This document shows positions 21,870-30,627 of a DNA stretch of 64,000 bases, one piece after another; position 1 is the first letter of the stretch; every line of letters starts with the position of its first letter. The position numbers and the translations under genes were made by a program. The notes under the pieces are model-generated. The model saw only the letters and a list, made by a program, of their open reading frames with translations. It had not been told where the DNA came from and did no database searches. The stretch is from Sparassis latifolia (taxonomy: Eukaryota; Basidiomycota; Agaricomycetes; Polyporales; Sparassidaceae): contig CM031552.1 in the NCBI GenBank assembly GCA_018466975.1, positions 868,001 to 932,000 on the forward strand, read 5' to 3'.

Positions 21870-22387
21870 ATTAGGACCCTGGATAATTCCCTCTGCTTTT
21901 CAGATTCTTTGTCCGGACATTTTGGGCGCTTTCCGGAGCATTCCGGGCTTTCCCGGCCTTTTGGGCCCCCTTGCGGGGCCGACAGCTACCACCATGTCCG
22001 GACCAGGAGATGGCGTTCCGGCCTTTGAAATGACCGGATGGTGAGATATATCGCGTCGACGAAGGGGGGGCGATATACGAAATGCTTCATCCCAGAATTA
22101 CCGCCACTTTCCCGCCACCTTAGTCACGTGAAAGTCACGCAATGTTTGATACTCCGAAACTTTAACCCCTCCTTCACTCCCTACAGTGGCTGGCACCAAA
22201 TATTAGAACAAACAAACACCACCCGGGCAATTCTCCCACTCGAAAGGCCGCCAGGCGGCGGCGGAACTTGCTCGGAGACGAGGGTGGACAGTGCCACAAA
22301 ACAAATAGCGCACAACAACTGTGTAAAAAGGACACTTTCACTTTTGGGTCGGGAGAGCTTGCTCTCCGAGCAAGAATGAAAGGTAGG
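21870..22387 (+). repeat. Left terminal inverted repeat of the transposon
   Basis: The outermost 20 nt match the right end with one mismatch. An inner block from about 22062 (AAGGGGGGGCGATATACG) to 22387 (ATGAAAGGTAG) matches the right repeat closely, including TCACGTGAAAGTCACGCAAT and GATACTCCGAAACTTTAA. Between these blocks the left end has about 100 nt of CCGG/GGCC-rich hairpin sequence that the right end lacks. A 138-nt element interrupts the inner block. Confidence 0.8.
22238..22378 (+). mobile_element. Small nested element (copy 1 of a dispersed 138-nt repeat)
   Basis: This stretch begins CTCGAAAGGCCGCC and ends GAGCAAGAATG. It is about 93% identical to 38605-38748. The intact right inverted repeat of the host transposon reads CTCCCATGAAAGG, so the inserted piece is 22238-22375 or 22239-22376, placed between A and TG with at most one duplicated base. 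It has hairpins close to both ends (GCCGCCAGGCGGC at 22247-22259, GGAGAGCTTGCTCTCC at 22352-22367) and internal inverted 12-mers CTTGCTCGGAGA and TCTCCGAGCAAG. An A^T insertion site, no duplication and subterminal hairpins suggest a Helitron-like non-autonomous element. The termini do not match the canonical TC..CTRR. Confidence 0.7.
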
Positions 22388-22490
22388 AGGTGTGGCGCAA
22401 AGTCACCATAGGGTTAGGGCATTTTATTCATCGTACATCGGCTCTTTTCTATTATCACTTTCATCTGCTGTCTGTCAACTTGAATTCTTG

Positions 22491-24792
22491 ATGGTGAATC
22501 AATCATCTCAACCTTACATTCCCTCTTTGGACGAGATCAGAACTAAGACTAGAGAGAAATTCGGACATGTTCCGTGTCACTGGCAGACTGTAGTAACTCA
22601 AAAAATTCTACAGCGAGACAAAGATGTTGTCTGCATCTCCAGCACTGGATCTGGCAAAACCCTGACATTCTGCCGTTGTTGTTCCGACAACATGGTATAC
22701 AGATTGTGATAAGTCCCTTGAACATTCTAGGGGATCAGAATGAAAGACAGCTCAGAGATGTGGGTATCCGAGCTATCAACATCACGGCAGACACTGCAAC
22801 ATCCAAAAATTTCAAGGTCAGTGTTTTGAAATTCACTTCTGTATTTTTCACACACTTAGAGGCTTACCTGGCTGGAAGGATATCGAGGATGGAACCTATC
22901 GTGCTGTCGTGGTAAGTCCGGAGCAGGCTTTGAAACCAGGTGGCAGTTTTGAGCGACTCTGGAAAAATGCCAACCTCATGTCAAATGTCCTGAGCATTGT
23001 CTGGGATGAGGGACATTGTGTAGGTGCATGGGGTTCATTTCGACCTGAATACGCAGAAGCAGGGTGCCTTCGACACATAATCACTGGAGATGTTCCTTAT
23101 CTAATCGCATCTGCTACTCTGCCTACACATGTTCATAACGACGTGATGGGCACATTGCAGGTCCGGCATGAAGCTACTCATGTCATGCACTGCTCCAATG
23201 ACCATTCCAACATTTACCTTTCCGTGCAAAAGATCGAGCATCCCCTGGCGACATTCAATGACCTTGCATTCTTAATTCCTGAGGGCTGGAAACCTGGTGA
23301 TCCGCTTTCAAAATCTCTGGTATTCTTTGACAATATCGAGGAATCAATCAGGGCAGCGGAAGCACTACGAGCACGCCTACCCATAGAGCATCAAAACAAG
23401 ATTGTTTGGTTTAACTCCAACATGACTCCCGAGTTCCGAGAGATCGCAACATCCAACTTGAAGGAGGGTACACTGTATGGCCTGTATTGTACCGATTCAT
23501 TCGGAATGGTGAGTTTTCTCTCCTGAGATTTTGTCGAGACTTACTGATGCCACTTCAGGGTGTTGACTTGCCTGATATCAAGATTGTCATACAGTGGAGA
23601 TGTACATGCAACCTCGATACACTATGGCAATGGTTTGGATGAGGAGCGCGAGGTCCTGGCATGGAAGCCATAGCAATCTTCTTCATGGAGCCTAAATATT
23701 TCGATGACGAGAAAGCCAACGCCATTGCCTGAGCCGAGAAGCAAAAAGAGAAGAAGGCACAGAAGGCAGCTCACCAGGAGCAGGCGAAATGAAAGGAGCC
23801 GATGATGCTAATAGACTGCCATCTTCGAAAAGGCCTCACACAGATGCTCAGCCCGCTGCTGCCAACAATTGCTTGAATCAAGCCGAATCCTCCTCAAACA
23901 TGACTTTGACCGAATACGAGGTGCTACAAGTCATGTTTGCTCAAGCTATGCCTCAGCCCAGTGGTCAGCGAGGCAACATCAAGAAGACAACTCTGGGCGA
24001 GGTTGGCCCCAAAATGGACAACCTCATCAATGCGAAGACCCGCGCATTCAAGTGCTATCGCATACCTGTGATGGCTTACCATGAGAATGACAGGACAGAT
24101 GAGTAGCATTCATAACATGCGCTTGCACACGCTCACTTCGCGATTACCTAATACATTTCCCGATAACCATCTTTGTCGCCCCGACCTCCCTGCAGGCTGC
24201 CCTTGCTGTGCTGTCATCAAATCAAGTATCTGCTGTGAAATATGCTCTCCTGATTCACCCCACTTCAAGGTAGTAGCATACAACAGCGAGAAACCTGCTG
24301 AATTGATGTCTACCCATGCTTCCCACATTCCGAGAGAGTACGTGATGACGCCCACGGATATTGAGTTTTGGAAGGCCTTGAACAAGTATCGTCACGACAA
24401 GATGATCAAGCAATATGGACGAGCTCATCTCAATAACATCGGGCCCGGTGCAATCATGGGAGATGCAACACTCTCACGCATTGCTGATTGCGCCCGAATG
24501 CACAAGATTGAATGTCTTGATATGCTGCAGAAGGAGGTGAAGTGGTCAAAAGCATCCAATGTGATGGTGGCAGAAGGGGTATTGAAGCTGATTGTACAGT
24601 GAGTACGAGGCTTCGTTGTTTTAAGCCAACAGCTAACACTATCTATCAATTAGGTTTTATCCTCCTCTGAACCCTTTTACCAATGTACCGCTGCATCGGC
24701 AGGTGCTGGAGAATGGCACCATCTCTAGTTCAGTCACAGAGGTAGCGTCCACCACTGGAAAACATTCGATAGCAGCGCATGCGGGGCTCTAG
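22491..24792 (+). pseudogene. RecQ-like DNA helicase, inactivated, transposon-borne
   Basis: The start reads MVNQSSQPYIPSLDEIRTKT. The helicase core follows in order: CHWQTVVTQKILQRDKDVV, Walker A STGSGKTLTF, ISPLNILGDQNERQL, motif II WDEGHCVGAWGSFRPEYAEA, motif III ASATLPTHVHND, and motif VI region GVDLPDIKIVIQWRCTCNL. After Walker A the frame shifts (near 22672). In-frame TGA codons occur at 23640, 23730 and 23790, each consistent with CGA to TGA, and the expected WQRFGR reads WQWFG-stop. A C-terminal cysteine cluster (PAGCPCCAVIKSSICCEICS) and a final exon ending IAAHAGL with TAG at 24790-24792 complete the relic. Introns near 22816, 23510 and 24600 retain splice signals, so it was once a normal gene. 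RecQ-like families of this kind are multicopy in Agaricomycetes. Confidence 0.85.
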
Positions 24793-25213
24793 GGCATATC
24801 AGTACATTCCACACCTCTGTTTCAGGTATATTCGCTCACGTAGTGTGGCACAGAATCAAACTGTCAGTGTCCTAACTACAAGGCATCTGCCAAGGAGAAC
24901 ACACCGCTGTCTATGAGACCTGATGGTCTATCAGTCATCGCGCAGATTTCATCTGGAGCGTCATGTGTGCAACCGGCCACCAGCGATCCCTCTACTTTGG
25001 ATTCAACTATTGCATCTTCTTTTCCTGCACCGTTGCTCTCCTCACCCGTGCCGTGCAACCAAGGGCCGGCCCATCAACATCAATCTGGGACTCTCTGATA
25101 GAATCTCCAGCATATCCACGGTCTGTAATGCGGGTAGTGTCCACGCAGCATGTCTCGCTTGAACTCCCTCTGCCTGTCGGTTCAACGTCGTTTACAGGTA
25201 AATCTACTTTACA
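24793..25213. other. Spacer between the convergent transposon genes
   Basis: About 420 nt between the helicase relic and the DUF6589 relic. It has Ser/Pro-coding-like frames (for example TCCTCACCC clusters) but no recognisable domain. It could contain more of the helicase C-terminus after an unseen intron. Confidence 0.35.
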
Positions 25214-26875
25214 TCATATCAACCCTTCGGTACTAAGATCCTCACCCATTAGCTCCACGCCAAGGTCCCCATCAGCCTCCAGATCCTCTCCATTAGCACG
25301 CGAACCATTTGCCTCTCCATCCAGCTTCTCTGCACCTTCTACCAATGGATCGTATAGAATCTGCACTGATTTTCTGCCTCTTACCATCTCATTTACACTG
25401 TGTTTTTCCATGTACTCTGAAAGGATATTGAATGTCTTCGTCATATCTTTCATAGCGTGTGCAAAGCTCAAACCGAATAACCGGAAGTTCCGCTCGATGT
25501 TGCTATGACTGCTGCGAAAGATCAGGACCAAAGGAGATTCTAGTAAGACTCTAGTCTTGGTGTAGTTTGATCCTTCTCCGCCATATACATCCTCCCAATT
25601 GCCAATAAGCCACTTACACCATTGCAGATAGAATTATACTCACTTTGATGTACAAGTTTAACAGCTCCACCATCCAGTCAACAGCTTGGAAATGATGTGG
25701 TTTCCTGGTTGGGTTAATCAGTATATTATATCGCACGGCATGCCTTGCACAAATTCGTATGTCACAGTTTCTTGGATGCTTACATTTGCAAGACTCACCG
25801 TAAACCCTCTGGATACACGAAGTACCATTCATGCATCATTCGCAGCATCTGGTTGCCATATTTATGCTTGCCGGTAGCCCTAAAGATGAGGATCCATGGT
25901 GGGAACAAAGTCTCGACACGCCCGATATCACCTGCATTCATGGCATATGACAACTCCTCATAGAGGAGCAGTATTTGGTGAGTAAGGAGGATATTCTCTC
26001 GTTGCTGATCTCGAATTTCTGGATGTTTACACCGCATTTTATACAGGTCAATGCCTTCACCCAAAGTGTACTGTTCTGCAAGAATATCAGTGATCTCTAC
26101 AAGCTGTGCTTGTGACGGTTTCGATTCAGCAAACTCTCGAAGACTCCGGTGACCTGTGCACTTTTGTACCTCCGCACGCCAAGCATCAAGCCGTAACATA
26201 GCCCCGACATGACCGAGCAACTCGTGTTGTTGACGGAATTTGGGATTGGATGTAAGCTGTGAAGTCTCTTTTGGCCGCAGGACACCCATTAGATTGAAGA
26301 AACTAGTTTCGTCAGTGCGACCGGCCTTTGGACTAGGACCTATTCGCCACGCAGCATCCGCGGCAGCCATTTTGAGGTGAAAAAGTCCCATGATGAAGAT
26401 TGCAAACTGGAAGCAGCAAAATTCGGTTGTCTCGATGGCACGTCATTTAAGGATCGACCTGACACGTTCAAAGGTACTGAGGTCACCATGGATCAATGTT
26501 GCAAATTCTGAAATGTCCGTCAAGTCTGGCATGGTCTCGGATGGGATACCGACCGTGGCTTGAGCGAATAATATAAGTATTGCTTCGATATTCCCAGACA
26601 CCTTTGACTGGTTGATGTCCATTGCACGGGCAGGAACTTGTTCCAACTTCTTGACAGGAATCTTCTCAATTGACTCGGGCTCTACAATTAGAGGAAGGAA
26701 GCACCGGAAGTGCTCTGGTCCGTGCTGGCACAAGTCACGTAAGAAGTGCCACGAATTAAAGTGACCACGACACGACAAATTGGAGGCATTATGGTCCGGT
26801 TCAGGATGCAGTGTATACAGGAAGTCCATGGTGTGAAGCAGGTCAAAGGTACGTAGATCCGATGCATGTATATTG

Positions 26876-27282
26876 CATCAGCAAAACCCAACTTTTTCTT
26901 ACAGAGCTATTTTGACTTTTCGGTCTTACAACCCTTATTTAAGGCAATAAGTCTTCAAATAAGTGTCCATAAGTCTGATTTCAGACACTCATGTAATACA
27001 TCAGCATTTGTCACCATTTTCTTACCTTACTTTCATGTCTTGATCACCCTTCATCAAGGGAATTTAAGGCAATCATGCCTCTTATTTCTCCTTGGCAACC
27101 TTGATCAAGGAAAAAAGGTAAATTAAGAGTAGAGATTGTCTTAATCAAGACACTAAGTAAAAGGTGACAAATGCTGATGTATGCATTAGGCCCCTTTTTG
27201 ACCTTATACCCTTAAATAAGGATCATAAGTCCATTTAAGTCATTTAAGTACCCTTTTAAGTAAAAGTTGGGTTTTGCTGATG
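26876..27282. mobile_element. MITE inserted in the DUF6589 gene (outer element)
   Basis: 407-nt element with inverted ends CATCAGCAAAACCCAACTTT on the left and the matching reverse complement on the right (about 26 nt, one mismatch). Both sides are flanked by TG. It interrupts the reading frame after WDRSPLT and supplies an in-frame stop. It contains a second, younger element of the same terminal type at 26999-27179. The interior is AT-rich with many short AAG/CTTA repeats. Confidence 0.8.
26999..27179. mobile_element. MITE nested inside the first MITE (inner element)
   Basis: 181-nt element with 17-nt inverted ends CATCAGCATTTGTCACC, flanked on both sides by TA. It shares the first eight terminal bases CATCAGCA with the surrounding element, so both probably use the same transposase. 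TA flanks suggest the Tc1/mariner (Stowaway-like) superfamily. Confidence 0.8.
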
Positions 27283-28464
27283 TGAGGGGTGACCTATCCC
27301 ATAATAGTTTTGAACAGCGCAGATCATCGGCTGTTACACCGTGCGCAAGTCGGAAGACTGTTCCTGACGTCAGGTGCGCCAGGGTATCTACGGGATTCTC
27401 GACGGTAGGTATTGCGGTATTAAACTTGATGTCGAAATTATTGTATGCGTAGGATGCTAAATATGTTTGACCCAGAGTCTGCATGGCCTCGCTGGTCTGG
27501 ATGGACAACGAACAGATTGCACGATGAATGGACGTGAGTGAGATCGAGATCCCCATGTGCGCAAGTACTTTGATGAGCTTCTCCGGAGTATTGCATGAAT
27601 GTAAGAAAATTCCTATCGTACTTTGCAATGCATTACAATGCTGAACACGATTTTGCATCAAGATGCTTATGATGACAACTGTCTTCTAGTGGGACCTTTG
27701 TCAGGGATTTCGAGGTACCCAGTAGTAGTTACTAAACCTACGATGGTGGTCAAAACTTCGTGGGACTCCCTCTTCTTCTGCGCAGCTTTCTGATCCTTTT
27801 CTTCCTGCTGTACTTCGGCTGCAACTTCGTCAGGGCCCACCCACACATCCTCCATCCCTTCTGACTCCCAGTATTGTCTCTCCTCCAAATCTGGCTCTCT
27901 ACTATCCAACTCCATCTCCGTGTCTGTGTCCATGCTGTCCTTCCCAGACAGAAAGAAGTGCACCATCTCCCAGAGATCAGGAGTAATCGTGCGCATTTTT
28001 TCAGCCATATCTTCGATGCGAAAGTCGTGAATCTGCTCCGGCTTTGTGTTGGCGGCACTGAAGTGCCAGCCATGCTCTTTTCTAGTAAGCATCTGCACGG
28101 CTCCGGAGTAGCAACTTCGTGCAAGCTGCAGTGTCCAGTCGACAGTTGTTGCTGTTGTTTTCGGATGGAGATGGAATGCTGTGAGGATTTCCTGCGCACG
28201 GTTGACAAGGTCGGCAAGCATGATGTTCATGTAGGTTTCATGCATCTCAGCGGACAGAACGGACTTCTGAGAGGGTGATGGAATAGTGATTCATGTAGAC
28301 TAGGACATTTCTGATGACTTCTGTACGATCTGCCATGGCACCAGCACTTGCGGCGGTGAACTCCAACCCAACATGAGCTTCCCGAATTGGTCAGTTTGCA
28401 CTTGGACAGAAAATTTGGAAATGTTTATTACCAGAGTATTCTGGGCCCGCTTCCGGGACATGCA

Positions 28465-28744
28465 CTACCTTTCATGGGAGAATTGCCCGGGTGGCATTTG
28501 TTTGTCCCAATATTTGGTGCCAGCCGCTGTAGGGAGTGAAGGAGGGGTTAAAGTTTCGGAGTATCAATTGCGTGACTTTCACGTGATGAAGGTGGCGCAA
28601 ATTCTTAGAAAAAAGCATCAAATATTATTTCGTATATCGCCCCCCTTCACTCCCGCAGCGGTGGGACGGAGCCTGGCGTCGACCGCAAATTCTTGATTTT
28701 TTGTCCAGATGCAGATGGCGTCTAAGGGAATCATCCAGGGTCCT
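28465..28744 (-). repeat. Right terminal inverted repeat of the transposon
   Basis: Reverse complement of the left end. It starts AGGACCCTGGATGATTCCCT at 28744 and runs inward to ATGAAAGGTAG at 28475-28465. It lacks the nested 138-nt element found in the left copy and so gives its empty site. It has a 28-nt segment near 28650-28676 that is missing on the left. Confidence 0.8.
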
Positions 28745-28752
28745 GCTCGCGT
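28745..28752 (+). repeat. Putative 8-bp target-site duplication, right copy
   Basis: GCTCGCGT, identical to 21862-21869, directly adjacent to the right inverted repeat. Confidence 0.75.
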
Positions 28753-29598
28753 CCGTTATACTTATTTCTCACGGTGACGGTTAGGGCAAGTTCTGTGGTT
28801 CTCCGCCGCTCTATTCAATATTCACCCGAGACCAACTCAAATTTGCTAGCCCGACAAATGAGGAATTTCATGCTCACTACAAAGTAACCGTTTGTAGACG
28901 AAACACAGTTTCTATCTGCCGAAGGAACAAATTCAATTGGTCAATTGAGTCCTTATTCAGTCCTGATCACACATGTAAACTTTATCAATAAATTTGTACT
29001 GGCGACAAATGGTGACATTGTAAGGCGCAAACCGTACATTCACTCAGGGATACAAATCCGGGAGGGTCTCAAGTGATTGCTTTTTCTGCTAGCCTCAAAC
29101 GGCAACAGGACTTACGTCTTCTGTCGTCTGGCCCACTCAAGCTCAAGTCTCAAGCAGTCACTCCATCGATGCCGTCCATAGATCCGCGATACGCACTCGC
29201 CTGACGCGACGACATAACTGATTCAGAGCCTTTCGTACTGTAGTTAGTGCTCCGCTACCTGTGGCGGTCACAAGGAGACACAAAGGGAAGACCTCAGCCG
29301 GGGTATGCGAGGTGCGCGCAATGGTCCACACCAGTCGTCTTGGATACTTGTAATTACTCACCGCACTCAGCTAAGGGCAAACCCGACGCAGACCCGCCCA
29401 CAGCCGCGCGCCCCGCGATTGTCGCGCGGACCGCTGCTGGTCATTTATCTCGTAGCCGATTTTCTTATCACAGAACGCGCTTCTTGCAATTGCGGGCTCA
29501 CGTTGTGGGGCAGGCTAAACTTGTTTCAGAAAATATGCGGTGTTTTATATAAGTGACGTTGCGCACGTAAGGGTCTTTACCTCTCCTTCACGATACTA
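28753..29598. other. Intergenic region upstream of the methyltransferase gene
   Basis: 846 nt between the transposon and the next start. Short open frames only; no domain, RNA or repeat that I can support. It should include the promoter of the downstream gene. Confidence 0.45.
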
Positions 29599-30452
29599 AT
29601 GACCATGAACCATCTCAATTTGAAGTTGCCGCTGCTGCTGTCTGCAGCATATATAGTTCAACTGGTGTGTGACACCTCATCTCCAGTGGCAAATTACAAT
29701 CTCTTACTTGTTGCCAGTGTGTGCTGGTCCCGCAACCGCCGCCGAAGGAAGATGCACAGGCGAGGTTTATCTCCGTGGAACCAAGACACTCCAGGGAGAC
29801 GTTTCGCTGGCTGCCGAAGTTCATCATGGTGAGTCCGACCTCTGCTCGACATCTGGGCGCTCACCGTGGTTGTACCTCAAAGCGGACAGTCTGGGCGGCC
29901 TGTTTGTGCGAGTCCGCGATCCTCATTGCATACCAATTTCCGGCCCACCATCTCTCGCGCCGAGTACTGCAAGCGCTCATCCGCGGGCCCGCTCCAGACA
30001 CCTTCGCTGGCGTCGGGATCCGCGTTACAGTCCCGTTCATCATCGGCTGGTGTTTCCTCATTGCAGGAACCTTCATCCGGCAGTCGTGCTACCGCACACT
30101 CGGGCACTTTTTCACCGCCGAGCTCGCCCTTCACGAGGACCACAAGCTCGTGACCTCCGGGCCGTACACGCTCGTGCGCCATCCGAGCTACACGGGCGGC
30201 ATCATGGGTGCGTTCGGGGTCGCCCTCATGCAGATGTGCCCTGGCTCGTGGCTGAGTGAGTGCATGGGCATTTGGGATACCCGCAGCGGGATGGTGTTCT
30301 GCTACTCGTGGTTTGCCATCCTAGGCATCGTGTCGGTGCAGATGATCCGCAGGACGGGTATCGAGGACCGTGTCCTCAAGGACGAGTTTGGGAAGCAGTG
30401 GGAAGATTGGGCTCAGGGAGCCAAGTGGAGGTTGGTTCCCGGCATTTTCTGA
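29599..30452 (+). CDS. Protein-S-isoprenylcysteine O-methyltransferase-like (ICMT/Ste14 family)
   Basis: A membrane methyltransferase that caps farnesyl- or geranylgeranyl-cysteine of CaaX proteins (Ras, Rho, fungal pheromones) using SAM at the ER. The protein is about 250 aa in three exons. The first (from ATG 29599, alternative 29605) reads MNHLNLKLPLLLSAAYIVQL, a membrane segment. Exon 2 is CVLVPQPPPKEDAQARFISV to KFIM, and exon 3 begins RTVWAACLCESAILIAYQFP. The family core HKLVTSGPYTLVRHPSYTGG binds SAM, and the C-terminus has IEDRVLKDEFGKQWEDWAQ. The N-terminal region is shorter than in yeast Ste14 and basidiomycetes have several such paralogues. It may be the true CaaX enzyme or a relative with another substrate. 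Confidence 0.82.
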
Positions 30453-30627
30453 TGCATTTCTTTTTTCTGCATCGGCGAGCCGAGTGAGCTCATTCACGTA
30501 ACGAACTGCCACGAAACCTAACTGATTCATAGTATTAACGATATACATTTAGCTCAACTTTAGGATATTGCAGTGGAGACTTCAGGACACTCGATAGCAA
30601 TGGCACCTTGCACTCATCGACACGATT

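Larger units (their letters stand above)
25214..28336 (-). pseudogene. DUF6589-family protein, inactivated, candidate transposase
   Basis: Segments of this fungal family follow in order on the minus strand. N-terminal part: MADRTEVIRNVLVYMNHYSI, then ADLVNRAQEILTAFHLH. Middle: CNALQSTIGIFLHSCNTPEK, VLAHMGISISLTSIHRAICS, NNFDIKF (D at 27433-27431), LAHLTSGTVFRLAHGVTADD, LEQVPARAMDINQSKVSGN, IHGDLSTFERV (D at 26484-26482) and MGLFHLKMAAADAAWRI. C-terminal part: VYGGEGSNYTKTRVLLESPL and an acidic tail. Breaks: a likely 1-nt shift near 28270, a clear 1-nt loss near 27685 (frame stops as RRQLSS, resumes as TVVIISILM), and a 407-nt insertion at 26876-27282 that brings a stop codon. The biochemical function of DUF6589 is unknown. 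The acidic residues and transposon context suggest an RNase H-fold transposase, an inference. Confidence 0.82.
21870..28744. mobile_element. Degenerate 6.9-kb DNA transposon with RecQ-like helicase and DUF6589 genes
   Basis: The two ends are long imperfect inverted repeats (left 21870-22387, right 28465-28744) starting with AGGACCCTGGAT. The 8-bp direct repeat GCTCGCGT abuts both ends, the length left by hAT-like and several other DNA transposases. Inside are two convergent genes: a RecQ-like helicase (+) next to the left end and a DUF6589 protein (-) next to the right end, with almost no other sequence. Both are pseudogenes. Later insertions are nested in the left repeat (22238-22375) and in the DUF6589 gene (26876-27282). 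The left end has three extra bases (ATT) before AGGACCC. I infer one mobile unit. Two adjacent elements remain possible, but only one pair of ends is seen. Confidence 0.8.

Noticed and set aside
22053..22060. GCGTCGAC next to AAGGGGGGG, repeated at 28676-28683, first taken as target duplication of the transposon
   Set aside because: The inverted repeats continue well outside these sites to AGGACCC at 21873 and 28744, where a better-placed 8-bp duplication GCTCGCGT is found.
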